A DNA stretch of 64,000 nt from Sinorhizobium numidicum. GTDB taxonomy: Bacteria; Pseudomonadota; Alphaproteobacteria; Rhizobiales; Rhizobiaceae. The DNA lies in the NCBI RefSeq assembly GCF_029892045.1, contig NZ_CP120368.1, positions 494,001-558,000 of the forward strand, in the 5' to 3' direction. The translations under genes were made by a program, and so were the position numbers. Of the stretch, positions 1 to 9,162 are shown one piece after another. The first letter of the stretch is position 1; the number at the start of each line of letters is the position of its first letter. Below the pieces are notes generated by a model that made no database searches, was not told the origin of the DNA, and worked only from the letters and a program-made list of their open reading frames with translations.

Positions 1-545
1 TGCCCGACCTCCGGATCACGATGGAGCATGTGACGACGAAGGACGGCGTCGACTACATCAAGGAATCGACGGGCAATCTCGCCGGCTCAATCACCACCCA
101 CCACCTGATCATCAACCGCAACGCCATTCTCGTCGGCGGCATCAAGCCGCACTACTATTGCCTGCCGGTTGCGAAGCGCGAAGCGCATCGACTGGCGCTG
201 CGCGCGGCTGCGACATCCGGCGATGTTCGCTTCTTCCTCGGCACCGATTCCGCCCCGCATGTCGACCCGCTGAAGGAATGCGCCTGCGGCTGTGCCGGCA
301 TCTACACCTCGATCAACACCCTGAGCTGCCTTGCCCATGTCTTCGAGGAGGAGGGCGCGCTTGAACGGCTCGAGGCTTTCACATCGCTGAATGGTCCGGC
401 CTGGTACGGAATGCCGGTGAACGAGGAAACGATCACGCTGCGCAAGAGGCAAGAGCCGGTTCGCTATCCCGCCAAGGTCGAGACCGAGGCCGGCCCCGTC
501 ACCGTTTTCGATCCGATGTTCCCGCTCTACTGGGCCGTCGTCTGA
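1..545 (+). CDS. pyrC: Dihydroorotase, C-terminal part (5' truncated by window)
   Basis: Third step of de novo pyrimidine synthesis, the cyclisation of carbamoyl aspartate to dihydroorotate. The reading frame is open from the first base ([15 protein letters not shown]), so the gene begins outside the window and only about 180 residues are seen. The visible part resembles the C-terminal half of the E. coli-type (class II) enzyme: the [13 protein letters not shown] segment, [10 protein letters not shown], and FLGTDSAPH, which carries a metal/catalytic Asp. It ends 32 bp before pyrE on the same strand, so the two are probably co-transcribed. Confidence 0.93.
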   Translation, partial: PDLRITMEHVTTKDGVDYIKESTGNLAGSITTHHLIINRNAILVGGIKPHYYCLPVAKREAHRLALRAAATSGDVRFFLGTDSAPHVDPLKECACGCAGIYTSINTLSCLAHVFEEEGALERLEAFTSLNGPAWYGMPVNEETITLRKRQEPVRYPAKVETEAGPVTVFDPMFPLYWAVV

Positions 546-577
546 TCCAGATATGCCCGTATTCGAAGGAGAGTTGC

Positions 578-1276
578 ATGTTTTCCAACGCGTTCACCGA
601 CAAGGCGGTAATGGCCCAGCTGGTCGCGAAAATGCTGTGGGAGATCAAGGCTGTGCATTTTCGTGCCGATGAGCCCTATAAGCTCTCCTCCGGCATGGCG
701 AGCCCGGTCTATATCGATTGCCGCAAGCTGATTTCCTATCCGCGCATCCGCTCGGCGGTCATGGATTTCGCCGCCGCGACGATCCTCAACGAAGCCGGCT
801 TCGAGCAGTTCGACGTGGTCGCCGGCGGCGAGACCGCCGGTATCCCCTTCGCCGCGATGCTTGCAGAGCGTCTCGGTTTGCCGATGATCTATGTGCGCAA
901 GGCGCCGAAGGGACATGGCCGCAACGCCCAGATCGAAGGCCACATGCCGGAGGGCGCGCGTGTCCTGGTGATCGAGGATCTGACGACCGCCGGCGGCTCG
1001 ATGTTCACATTCATCGACGCGATCCGCGCGGCCGGCGGCATCGTCGAGCACGGCATCGCCCTCTTCTATTACGACATCTTCCCGGAAGCGCGCGGCAACA
1101 TGAAGTCCAGAGGCGTCGATCTCCACTATATCGCGACGTGGCGCAACGTGCTCGCCGTCGCACGCGAGCAGGCACTGTTCGACGAGAAAACGCTGAGCGA
1201 GGTGGAGGCCTTCCTCGACGCGCCGCTCGCATGGTCGGCCCGCAACGGCGGTGTCAGCACGCTCGCGGCCCAGTGA
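578..1276 (+). CDS. pyrE: Orotate phosphoribosyltransferase
   Basis: Transfers phosphoribose from PRPP to orotate to give OMP, the fifth step of pyrimidine synthesis. The 232-residue protein has the PRPP-binding motif [14 protein letters not shown] at residues 129-142 and the [16 protein letters not shown] segment near residue 35 typical of the family. A strong ribosome binding site (GGAGAG) lies just before the ATG. It follows pyrC with the same orientation, consistent with a pyrC-pyrE unit. Length is normal for the rhizobial form. Confidence 0.96.
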   Translation: MFSNAFTDKAVMAQLVAKMLWEIKAVHFRADEPYKLSSGMASPVYIDCRKLISYPRIRSAVMDFAAATILNEAGFEQFDVVAGGETAGIPFAAMLAERLGLPMIYVRKAPKGHGRNAQIEGHMPEGARVLVIEDLTTAGGSMFTFIDAIRAAGGIVEHGIALFYYDIFPEARGNMKSRGVDLHYIATWRNVLAVAREQALFDEKTLSEVEAFLDAPLAWSARNGGVSTLAAQ

Positions 1277-1340
1277 GCGCACGCCGCCGGTGCCAGGCTT
1301 CTGAATCAATCGATGAAATAGTCTTCAAGGGAGGATGGTC

Positions 1341-2267
1341 ATGATCGTGTGTTGCGGAGAGGCCTTGATCGACATGCTGCCGCGCGAAACGGCCGCGGGA
1401 GAGAGCGCCTTTGCGCCCTATGCGGGCGGCGCAATCTTCAATACCGCGATCGCGCTCGGTCGGCTTGGTATCCAGACCGGATTCTTCACCGGCCTTTCCG
1501 ACGACATGTTCGGTGACATCCTGCGGGCGACGCTGACGGCGGCCAATGTCGATTTCGGTCCCTGCGCCACTCTGCCGCTGCACACGACGCTCGCCTTCGT
1601 GAAGCTCGTCGATGGGCATGCGAGTTACGCATTCTTCGACGAGAACACGGCCGGGCGGATGATCACGCCGGAACATCTGCCGCCGCTCGGCGATTCCTGC
1701 GAGGCGCTGCATTTCGGCGCAATAAGCCTCATCCCCGAACCCTGCGGCTCCACCTACGAGGCGCTGATGGCGCGGGAACACGAAAAGCGAGTCATCTCCT
1801 TCGATCCCAACATTCGCCCGGGCTTCATCAAGGACCGCGAGGCGCATCTTGCCCGCATGAACCGCATGGCTGCGATGTCGGACATCGTCAAATTCTCAGA
1901 CGAGGATCTCGCCTGGTTCGGCGAGGAGGGGAGCCATGACGAGCTCGCAGGCGAATGGCTGAAGCGCGGGCCCAAGCTGGTGCTGATCACCAAGGGTGCC
2001 GACGGGGCCGTCGGCTACACCAAGAACCACAAGGTCGAGGTTGCCGGAGAGCGGGTCGCGGTGGTCGATACGGTCGGTGCTGGCGACACTTTCGATGCCG
2101 GCGTGCTGGCGTCGTTGAGGCTCAGTGACCTGCTAACCAAGGATGATGTGGCGAACCTTAGCGATGCGGCGGTCCGTCAAGCGCTGACGCTTGGGGCGAA
2201 GGCCGCGGCTGTTACCGTTTCGCGCGCCGGCGCCAATCCGCCCTGGCAATACGAGATCGGGCTTTGA
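1341..2267 (+). CDS. frk: Fructokinase (PfkB family sugar kinase)
   Basis: ATP-dependent kinase of the ribokinase/PfkB family, feeding fructose into central metabolism beside pgi. The 308-residue protein shows the first PfkB signature near residues 28-43 (GGAIFNTAIALGRLG) and the second, DTVGAGDTFDAG, with catalytic Asp at residue 249. I place the start at 1341 because GGGAGG sits at a good distance from it, whereas it abuts the ATG at 1335. Gene order pyrE-frk with convergent pgi matches the known Sinorhizobium locus, which supports fructokinase over other PfkB sugars. Substrate is inferred from context. Confidence 0.88.
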   Translation: MIVCCGEALIDMLPRETAAGESAFAPYAGGAIFNTAIALGRLGIQTGFFTGLSDDMFGDILRATLTAANVDFGPCATLPLHTTLAFVKLVDGHASYAFFDENTAGRMITPEHLPPLGDSCEALHFGAISLIPEPCGSTYEALMAREHEKRVISFDPNIRPGFIKDREAHLARMNRMAAMSDIVKFSDEDLAWFGEEGSHDELAGEWLKRGPKLVLITKGADGAVGYTKNHKVEVAGERVAVVDTVGAGDTFDAGVLASLRLSDLLTKDDVANLSDAAVRQALTLGAKAAAVTVSRAGANPPWQYEIGL

Positions 2268-2310
2268 CTTCCCGTTTCTGAAACAAGAGAGAGTCGATAA
2301 GAAAATCGAG

Positions 2311-2340
2311 GGCGCCAACCTGGCTGGCGCCTTGATTTTT
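2311..2340 (+). terminator. Rho-independent terminator between frk and pgi
   Basis: Perfect 7-bp stem GGCGCCA/TGGCGCC (2311-2317 and 2325-2331) with a 7-nt loop, followed by TTGATTTTT. It ends frk. On the opposite strand the stem is followed by CTCGATTTTC, so it may also serve the convergent pgi, whose stop codon is at 2345. Confidence 0.8.
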
Positions 2341-2344
2341 GCAA

Positions 2345-3970
2345 TCAGCGCGCAGGCTTCAGCAGCGCGGCAACCAGGCCGGCGGTCGAGGAATCGTGAC
2401 CTTCGGCGCTCACCTTGCCTTCGACCACCGGCAGGAGGCCGGTCGCGAGCTCCTTGCCGAGCTCGACGCCCCATTGGTCGAAGGAGTTGATGTTGAAGAG
2501 CGCGCCTTCGACAAAGACGCGGTGCTCGTAGAGGGCGATCAGGCGACCGAGCGCGAATGGATCGAGCTGGTCGTAGACGAAGGTGAGCGACGGCCGGTTG
2601 CCGGTGAAGACACGATGCGGCGCGATCCGGTTCGCCTTTGCCTCATCCATGCCCTTGGAGGTGAGCTGCGCTTTCGCCTCGGCGAGCGTGCGGCCCTTCA
2701 TCAGCGCCTCCGATTGCGCCAGGCAGTTCGCCATCAAGAGCCGGTGCTGGTGCCGCAGCTCCTTCTCATGGCCGTTCGCCGCGATCATGAACTCGGCGGG
2801 AATGATATCCGTGCCCTGATGGATGAGCTGATAGAAAGCATGCTGCCCATTGGTGCCGGGTTCGCCCCAAACGACCGGGCCGGTTGAGAACTCGACCGGC
2901 GTGCTGTCGAGCGTGACGGCCTTGCCGTTCGATTCCATGTCCAGCTGCTGGAGATAGGCGGGGAAGCGGGCGAGGCGCTGATCGTACGGCAGGATCGCTC
3001 GCGACGGATAGCCGAGCACGTTGCGATGATAGACGCCGATGAGGCCGAGCAGCATCGGTATGTTCTGACGCACCGGCGCGGTGCGGAAATGCTCGTCGAT
3101 CGCGTGACCGCCATCGAGGAAGCGGCCGAAATTCTCCTTGCCGATCGCGATCATCAGCGGCAGCCCGATCGCCGACCAGATCGAATAGCGTCCGCCGACC
3201 CAATCCCAGAAGCCGAAGACGCGCGCCGCATCGATGCCGAACGCGGCGACCTTGTCGAGCGCGGTGGAAACGGCCGCGAAATGGTGGCCGACAGCCGCCT
3301 CGCCGAGCTTGCCAGCAATGAAGGCGCGGGCGGTGGCCGCATTGGTCATCGTCTCGATCGTGGTGAAGGTCTTGGAGGCGACGACGAAGAGCGAGGTTTC
3401 GGGATCGACAAGTTTCAGCGTGTCGGCGATATGGGCGCCGTCGATATTGGAAACGAAATGCAGCCGCGGGCCATCATGAAAGGGGGCAAGAGCCAGTGTC
3501 GCCATGACCGGACCGAGGTCGGAACCGCCGATGCCGATATTGACGACGTCGGTGATCTTTTTGCCGGTGGCGCCCTTCAAGGCGCCAGAACGGATGCCGT
3601 CGGCAAAGGCGCCCATGGCATCGAGCACGGCATTGACGTCGGGCATCACGTCCTTGCCGTCGACGAGGACCGGCCGGTTCGCTCTGTTTCTGAGAGCCGT
3701 ATGAAGAACGGCGCGTTCCTCGGTGATATTGATGATGTCGCCACGGAACATGGCATCGCGCTTCTCTTCGACCCTCGCCGCTTTCGCCAGCGCCTCAAGA
3801 CCGTCGAGAACCCGGTCATTCACCGCGCATTTCGAATAGTCGAAAAGCAGGTCGCCGAACGTCGTGCTGAAGCGGGAGAAGCGGTTCTGATCGGCCGCAA
3901 AGGCGGCGCGGATGTCGGTCGCATTGGTCTCGCGTGCAATGGCTTTCAGGTTTTCGACAAGCGCTTTCAT
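2345..3970 (-). CDS. pgi: Glucose-6-phosphate isomerase
   Basis: Interconverts glucose-6-phosphate and fructose-6-phosphate. The 541-residue product has both family signatures: [16 protein letters not shown] in the middle and [13 protein letters not shown] near the C-terminus. [12 protein letters not shown] (phosphate-binding loop) and QLDMESNGK, with the catalytic Glu near residue 346, are also present. It is convergent with frk, giving a hexose-phosphate cluster. The fadD terminator lies upstream of it (4055-4085), so pgi is transcribed from its own promoter in 3971-4054. Confidence 0.97.
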   Translation of the reverse strand: MKALVENLKAIARETNATDIRAAFAADQNRFSRFSTTFGDLLFDYSKCAVNDRVLDGLEALAKAARVEEKRDAMFRGDIINITEERAVLHTALRNRANRPVLVDGKDVMPDVNAVLDAMGAFADGIRSGALKGATGKKITDVVNIGIGGSDLGPVMATLALAPFHDGPRLHFVSNIDGAHIADTLKLVDPETSLFVVASKTFTTIETMTNAATARAFIAGKLGEAAVGHHFAAVSTALDKVAAFGIDAARVFGFWDWVGGRYSIWSAIGLPLMIAIGKENFGRFLDGGHAIDEHFRTAPVRQNIPMLLGLIGVYHRNVLGYPSRAILPYDQRLARFPAYLQQLDMESNGKAVTLDSTPVEFSTGPVVWGEPGTNGQHAFYQLIHQGTDIIPAEFMIAANGHEKELRHQHRLLMANCLAQSEALMKGRTLAEAKAQLTSKGMDEAKANRIAPHRVFTGNRPSLTFVYDQLDPFALGRLIALYEHRVFVEGALFNINSFDQWGVELGKELATGLLPVVEGKVSAEGHDSSTAGLVAALLKPAR

Positions 3971-4054
3971 CGCAGGGCTCCTTGCATCGGAAATTGGCTG
4001 CGATAGCTATTCGGTTTAGCTGTGGCAAATCAAGGGCGCGTGTGCGCTGCAGCG

Positions 4055-4085
4055 AAAAAAACCGCCCGCTCAGAGGCGCGGGCGG
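4055..4085 (-). terminator. Rho-independent terminator of fadD
   Basis: Stem CCGCCCGC/GCGGGCGG (4062-4069 and 4078-4085) followed, on the minus strand, by a run of seven T (4055-4061). It lies 25 bp beyond the fadD stop codon and separates fadD from pgi. Confidence 0.88.
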
Positions 4086-4109
4086 CACGCGATCGCGGAA
4101 GGTCCTGAC

Positions 4110-5810
4110 CTAGCTGCGCAAGTCCTTTCGCAGGATCTTGCCGACGTTCGACTTTGGCAATTCGGTGCGGAACTCCACGTGTCTCGGCCGCTTGTAGTTG
4201 GTGAGATTCGCGGCGCAGTAGCGCTTTACCTCCTGTTCCGTGAGGTTCGGATCCTTGCGCACCACGAAGAGCTTGACCGCCTCGCCGGAATGCGGATCGG
4301 CGATGCCGATGGCCGCGCATTCGAGAATGCCCGGATGGGTCGCCGCCACCTCTTCGATCTCGTTCGGAAAGACGTTGAATCCGGACACGAGAATCATGTC
4401 CTTCTTGCGATCGACGATCTTTGTCAGTCCCTCGGCATTCATGACGCCGATGTCGCCCGTGCGGAAGAAACCATCCGGCGAAATCGCCTTTGCCGTTTCG
4501 TCCGGGCGCTGCCAATAACCGGCCATCACCTGTGGGCCGCGAATGCAGATTTCACCGATCTCACCGATCGGCAGCGTATTTCCCTGCTCGTCGCGAATTT
4601 CGACCTCGGTGGAGGGCAGCGGCATGCCGATCGTACCGGTGAAATCTCCCGTATCGAGCCGGTTGGCGGTGGCGACCGGGGAGGTTTCCGAAAGTCCGTA
4701 ACCCTCGTGGATCGGGCAGCCGGTCATGGCCAGCCAGCGCTCCGCGACCGGGCGCTGCACGGCCATGCCGCCGCCGAATGTCAGGATGAGAGACGAAAAG
4801 TCCAGTTGCTGAAATTCCTTATTGTGCATCAGCGCGTTGAAGAGTGTATTCAGTCCAGGGAAGATGTTCGGCTTGTGCTTGCCGAACTCCTCGACGAAAG
4901 CCGGAATGTCGCGCGGATTGGGGATCAGAATGTTGTTTCCGCCGGTTGCAAGGCCCATCAGCGAATTCACCGTCAGCGCGAAGATATGGTAGAGCGGCAG
5001 CGCGCAAATGAAGGTGAGATTTTCCGGACGCGCCTTGCGCAGGAACGCCGTTTCCAACCACAGCCCCATCTGGGCCATGTTGGCCAGAAGATTGGAATGG
5101 GTGAGGGTAGCTCCCTTTGAGACGCCGGTCGTGCCGCCGGTATACTGCAGGAAAGCGACGGCTCCAGGCGCCATGTTGGGTTTCGCGAGCGTCAGCTTCG
5201 CTCCCTTTGCAAGAACGGTCTTGAAGGAGAGATGGCCGGGAATCGACCAGGCCGGAACGAGCTTCTTGACGCGGCGCACCACGAGATTGACGATCGCGCC
5301 CTTGAGGCCAAGCATGTCCCCCATGCTGGCGACGACCACATGTTTAACCGCCGTGCGGGCAACGACCTGTTCGACCGTATGAGCGAAATTCTCAAGCACG
5401 AAGATTGCTTTGGCGCCGGAATCGACCAGTTGGTACTCCAGTTCGCGCGGGGTATAGAGCGGGTTGACGTTGACGACGGTGAAGCCCGCACGCAGGATGC
5501 CGTAGACGGTAACCGGATTTTGCAGGATGTTCGGCATCATCACGGCGATCCGGTCGCCCTTAGCCAGACCGAGCGACTGCAACCATGCGCCAATCCGGCC
5601 CGAATGCGTGTTGAGATCGGCGAAAGTGAGCGATTTGCCCATGCAGGTAAAGGCCGGGCGCCAGGAATGTTGTGCGACCGCGTGGTCGAAGAATTCCCCG
5701 ATCGAACGATAGGGCAACGGTCCGATTTCGGCGGGCACGCCCGGCGGATAGGACTCGAGCCAGATCTTCCCCCCGTTGGATCCCGCCTGCTGCGTGCTTG
5801 CTTCCGCCAT
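4110..5810 (-). CDS. fadD: Long-chain fatty acid-CoA ligase
   Basis: Activates fatty acids to acyl-CoA thioesters with ATP, at the inner face of the membrane. The protein is 566 residues, normal for FadD. AMP-binding motifs are in order: YTGGTTGVSKGATLTH (near residue 220), GYGLSETSP (near 368), DGFFRTGDIG, DRKKDMILVSGFNVFPNE and the C-terminal KSNVGKILRKDL with the conserved Lys. I chose the ATG at 5810 because GGGAGAG lies 7 nt before it; the frame remains open to 6065. In S. meliloti fadD is known to affect swarming and nodulation. A palindromic operator candidate lies at 5942-5957. Confidence 0.94.
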   Translation of the reverse strand: MAEASTQQAGSNGGKIWLESYPPGVPAEIGPLPYRSIGEFFDHAVAQHSWRPAFTCMGKSLTFADLNTHSGRIGAWLQSLGLAKGDRIAVMMPNILQNPVTVYGILRAGFTVVNVNPLYTPRELEYQLVDSGAKAIFVLENFAHTVEQVVARTAVKHVVVASMGDMLGLKGAIVNLVVRRVKKLVPAWSIPGHLSFKTVLAKGAKLTLAKPNMAPGAVAFLQYTGGTTGVSKGATLTHSNLLANMAQMGLWLETAFLRKARPENLTFICALPLYHIFALTVNSLMGLATGGNNILIPNPRDIPAFVEEFGKHKPNIFPGLNTLFNALMHNKEFQQLDFSSLILTFGGGMAVQRPVAERWLAMTGCPIHEGYGLSETSPVATANRLDTGDFTGTIGMPLPSTEVEIRDEQGNTLPIGEIGEICIRGPQVMAGYWQRPDETAKAISPDGFFRTGDIGVMNAEGLTKIVDRKKDMILVSGFNVFPNEIEEVAATHPGILECAAIGIADPHSGEAVKLFVVRKDPNLTEQEVKRYCAANLTNYKRPRHVEFRTELPKSNVGKILRKDLRS

Positions 5811-5941
5811 GATTTCTCTCCCTCTGGCCGCCATTGAATGGCCGCGCTCACGGCGAAGAAAAATCCCTCCCGATCTTCCCTCCCCGTCGAAGATGCTGCT
5901 TTTGCAGCGTCTCTTCAAGCCGTAATTCGGATTATATAACT

Positions 5942-5957
5942 TTGACGTAAACGTCAA
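5942..5957. promoter_or_regulatory. Palindromic operator candidate upstream of fadD
   Basis: TTGACGT-AA-ACGTCAA, two perfect 7-bp arms, 132 bp upstream of the fadD start in the 345-bp gap between divergent fadD and the MFS gene. The same arms recur at 22140-22163 and 52848-52873, both ahead of catabolic genes. The rest of this gap shows no gene. The motif resembles, from memory, boxes of the LiuR (MerR-type) regulators of acyl-CoA and branched-chain catabolism; the regulator is not in the window. Confidence 0.6.
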
Positions 5958-6155
5958 CGCATTGGCGGATTCGCGCCCATCAGACGACGATCGTTTTTCG
6001 CGTGCAATGCAGCATAAATCCTTGCGGGAGCGCACGAAAGCACTATACTGCACTGCACCATACACTTCCGCGCGTCGGCGCTGCCGACGTCTTTACGGCC
6101 CTTTCAGATATTCTTTTTGAGCGGCGACCTGTCGGTCGCCAGCAAGGCTATTTCC

Positions 6156-7370
6156 ATGTCCGAAGACGTTCTTCCGACCGCAATTGTCGTACCGCGCAGC
6201 AAAGTGTCGCCGGCGGAAATCGCGCTTGCTGTTGGCGGTTTTGGTATCGGCACGGGTGAATTTGCGATCATGGGACTGCTGCCCCAGGTTGCCGAAGATG
6301 TCGCCGTCTCGGTGCCTATGGCGGGGACGGTCATCAGCGCCTATGCACTGGGTGTTGTCGTCGGCGCGCCATTGATCGCCGTCATCGCCGCGCGATACGC
6401 CCGCTTTCAGGTTCTTCTCGTCCTGATGGCTCTTTTTGCACTCGGCAACTTTGCAAGTGCGATCGCACCCGACTTCCACACGCTGGTTGCCGCGCGCTTC
6501 CTCGCCGGCCTGCCGCACGGGGCCTATTTCGGCGTCGCCGCACTCGTCGCTGCCGGGCTTGCCGCGCCCAACCAGCGGGCGAGAGCCGTCGGCCGAGTGA
6601 TGATGGGGCTGACCATCGCCACCCTTTTCGGTACGCCGCTCGTCGCTTGGTTCGGGCAGGCCCTCGGCTGGAGGACTGCCTTCGCCATCGTCGGCGGCAT
6701 CAGCCTTGTCACGATGCTCCTCACCTGGCTTCACGTGCCGAAGGACAAGGGCGATACGCAGGCGACTCCGCTGCGTGAACTCGGCGCCCTTGGCAAGCTG
6801 CAGGTCTGGCTCCTGCTCGGCATCTGCGCCATCGGCTGCGGCGGCATGTTCGCAGTCTTCAGCTATATCACCCCGGCGCTGACCGAGGTCGCGGGCGTTT
6901 CCCTCCGCAATGTGCCGATCATGTTATCGGTATTCGGCGCGGGCATGATCCTCGGCAATATTGTCGGTTCCCGGCTTGCCGATTGGTCGTTGCAGCGCGC
7001 GATTGGCATTGCGATCGCCTTCAACGTCTTCGCCTATGTCCTCTTCTACTTGACCATGACCAATCCCTGGGTCGCGATCGTCAACGTGCTCTTGATCGGT
7101 GGCGGCTTCGCGGTGGTCCCCGGCGTGCAGACGCGTCTGATGGATGTTTCCGGCGAGGCGCAGACGCTGGCTGCCGCTCTTAGTCATTCCGCGTTCAACC
7201 TCGCCAATGCGCTTGGCGCCTGGCTGGGCGGGCTCTCAATCGCCGCCGGCTATGGTTGGACCTCGACCGGTCTCGTCGGCGCCGTTCTCGGCATCGCCGG
7301 CTTCGGCATCTTCCTTGCGTCGGCTCTCGTGGATCGCAGGCGATCCACTATGGCGAGGCAGGCGGTGTAA
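6156..7370 (+). CDS. MFS transporter, DHA1-type drug/arabinose efflux family
   Basis: Inner-membrane proton-driven exporter of the major facilitator superfamily with about 12 hydrophobic segments over 404 residues. The first segment carries GGFGIGTGEFAIMGLLP, typical of the YdhP/AraJ-like DHA1 group. GRVMMGLTIATLFGTPL between helices 4 and 5 is the antiporter-like motif region. I prefer the ATG at 6156, which has AAGG upstream; an in-frame ATG at 6117 lacks a ribosome binding site. It stands alone, divergent from fadD. Substrate cannot be told from sequence. Confidence 0.85.
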   Translation: MSEDVLPTAIVVPRSKVSPAEIALAVGGFGIGTGEFAIMGLLPQVAEDVAVSVPMAGTVISAYALGVVVGAPLIAVIAARYARFQVLLVLMALFALGNFASAIAPDFHTLVAARFLAGLPHGAYFGVAALVAAGLAAPNQRARAVGRVMMGLTIATLFGTPLVAWFGQALGWRTAFAIVGGISLVTMLLTWLHVPKDKGDTQATPLRELGALGKLQVWLLLGICAIGCGGMFAVFSYITPALTEVAGVSLRNVPIMLSVFGAGMILGNIVGSRLADWSLQRAIGIAIAFNVFAYVLFYLTMTNPWVAIVNVLLIGGGFAVVPGVQTRLMDVSGEAQTLAAALSHSAFNLANALGAWLGGLSIAAGYGWTSTGLVGAVLGIAGFGIFLASALVDRRRSTMARQAV

Positions 7371-7600
7371 GCCTCGACAATAGAAGATTGCCGGCTCGAA
7401 TTCTGGTGGGCGATCTTGAGTGCGCCTAAATCTCCCTGTCATGTGCTTTCGCTAAAACGAGAAGGCGTCTGGCTTTTTGTCGGTGCTAGCTTCAAGCCTG
7501 AGACGCGCCATCTTTCGTCGGAAACCGCTCGCGGATGCAGGAGACGGGCTGGCAAGGCTGCGGGTTTGTTGTAAGGTTTCTAAAAGACGGAGGATAATAG

Positions 7601-8776
7601 GTGCAATTGGGCAATCGTGAACGAGAAAACCTTCCCGCGGAGCCGAGACTCTTCGGGCAGCCGGCCCATGCGCGCTCTGCCCTCGTTCTGCCGATTTCGG
7701 CCGCCCGCTGGCTTCTCGTCCTGATTCTGCTTGCCGGCGTCTATTTCTTCCATGGCTTCGTGGTGCCGGTGCTTGCCGCCGTCGTTATCGGCTTCGCCAG
7801 CTGGCCGATCTATCGGTGGCTGCTGCAGACGGTCAATGGTAACCGCACCTTGGCGGCCACGATCGCGATCGTCTCGGTGGTCGCTTTCATCGTCGTGCCG
7901 ATCTCGCTTGTCGCGGTCTACGCGGTGGACGAGGTTCGCGATTGGCTCGTCTGGGCTGTAGAAACCAATGCGAACGGCGCACCGGCGCCCGTCTGGCTGA
8001 CGACGATCCCGGCGGTCGGCGCTTGGCTCGGGCAGCAATGGGTGAAATATGTCGGCCATCCAGGCGCGCTGGGCGAGCTGGTGCAGCTCGTGAGCGGCTC
8101 CAACATCGGCAATATCTATCGTGGCGTGCTCGTGATCGGCGCTTCGGCCTTCCAGTCTTTTCTGACGTTGCTCTTCATGCTGATCACGCTGTTCTTCGTC
8201 TATCGCGATGGCCAGTCCTTTTCCAAGCAGCTCGACCATCTCGGCGAGCGGATCTTTCCGATGCGCTGGGAACGCCTCTCGCGCGTCGTGCCTCTCACCA
8301 TCAGCTCGACGGTAACCGGCATGGGCATCATCGCGATCGGCGAAGGCATCGTGCTCGGGGTCGCCTACTGGCTGGCCGGTGTTCCCTCGCCTGTGACGCT
8401 CGGCATCATCACCGGCATCATGGCGCTCGTGCCGGGCGGTGCTCCGCTCTGCTTCACCCTGGTGTCGATCTATCTCGTGGCGAGCGGCTCGCCTGTGCAG
8501 GGCGTCGCGCTCTTTGCCTGGGGAACGACGGAGCTCTTCATCGTCGACAAGACCTTGCGCCCGAAGCTTGTCGGCGGCCCGATCAAGCTGCCGTTCCTGC
8601 CGACCTTTTTCGGGCTTATCGGCGGCGTCAAGACCATGGGCTTTCTCGGCCTGTTCGTCGGGCCGGTTCTCATGGCGCTGCTTGTCGCCATCTGGCGCGA
8701 ATGGCTGCATGAGGTGACCAGCCAGCCTGAGCCGACAGTGAACCCGATTTCAAGGGTCGATATTTCCGTAAAATAA
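7601..8776 (+). CDS. AI-2E family transporter (PerM/YdiK-like membrane protein)
   Basis: A 391-residue inner-membrane protein with paired hydrophobic segments at both ends, including AVVIGFASWPIYRWLLQ and, near the C-terminus, FFGLIGGVKTMGFLGLFVGP, the conserved block of the AI-2E transporter family. Members have been tied to export of autoinducer-2 or to sodium/proton exchange; the substrate is unknown here. It starts with GTG at 7601, preceded by GGAGG at 7589-7593. The 230 bp before it hold nothing I can identify. It is probably separate from the kdp genes 120 bp downstream. Confidence 0.85.
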   Translation: MQLGNRERENLPAEPRLFGQPAHARSALVLPISAARWLLVLILLAGVYFFHGFVVPVLAAVVIGFASWPIYRWLLQTVNGNRTLAATIAIVSVVAFIVVPISLVAVYAVDEVRDWLVWAVETNANGAPAPVWLTTIPAVGAWLGQQWVKYVGHPGALGELVQLVSGSNIGNIYRGVLVIGASAFQSFLTLLFMLITLFFVYRDGQSFSKQLDHLGERIFPMRWERLSRVVPLTISSTVTGMGIIAIGEGIVLGVAYWLAGVPSPVTLGIITGIMALVPGGAPLCFTLVSIYLVASGSPVQGVALFAWGTTELFIVDKTLRPKLVGGPIKLPFLPTFFGLIGGVKTMGFLGLFVGPVLMALLVAIWREWLHEVTSQPEPTVNPISRVDISVK

Positions 8777-8895
8777 GGTCGGCGGCCGGTTACCCGTCTT
8801 TATCTTTTCCTTATGCGGCCACCAAACCATCCCAATCGATAATTGACCCGGCACGGGTGCATCATCCGGATCTCTGAAAGATCTGGAGAATGCAT

Positions 8896-8979
8896 ATGTC
8901 CGATGTTCTTTTTCTTGCCGCCGGCATCGGCGGCCTTGTCGTGCTTGCGCTTTACGCGCGCACGCTGAGCCGGCTCTAG
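8896..8979 (+). CDS. 27-residue single-span membrane peptide ahead of kdpF
   Basis: Small gene starting ATGTCCGATGTT and ending TAG at 8977-8979. The product has one hydrophobic span (LFLAAGIGGLVVLALYA) and a basic C-terminus (RTLSRL). Its stop codon is 9 bp from the kdpF start and runs into the kdpF ribosome binding site (AGGAGGG). TCTGGAG lies upstream of its own ATG. It looks like a second KdpF-sized subunit or a translated leader of the kdp operon. No family is named for it here. Confidence 0.6.
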   Translation: MSDVLFLAAGIGGLVVLALYARTLSRL

Positions 8980-8988
8980 GAGGGTTCG

Positions 8989-9075
8989 ATGTTTGAAGCT
9001 CTCATCGGCCTGGCCGTCGCCGCCGCGCTTGCGGCTTACCTTGTCGTGACTCTCGTCCGGCCGGAGCGGTTCTGA
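8989..9075 (+). CDS. kdpF: Potassium-transporting ATPase small subunit KdpF
   Basis: A 28-residue single-span peptide, MFEALIGLAVAAALAAYLVV then TLVRPERF. The closing RPE(R/K)F is the KdpF hallmark. KdpF stabilises the KdpABC complex in the membrane. AGGAGGG precedes the ATG. It is followed by kdpA after 87 bp. Confidence 0.88.
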   Translation: MFEALIGLAVAAALAAYLVVTLVRPERF

Positions 9076-9162
9076 TTTTCCTTGGTTTGTGGAGCGGGCG
9101 CGGACTGTGCGCGCGGTTCCGGCCCACATCCCGCCCTAACTTGTAGAATCGGAGAATTTCCC

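Noticed and set aside
5811..6065. N-terminal extension of FadD to 6065
   Set aside because: It would include the candidate operator and adds residues not found in FadD; the ATG at 5810 has a proper ribosome binding site.
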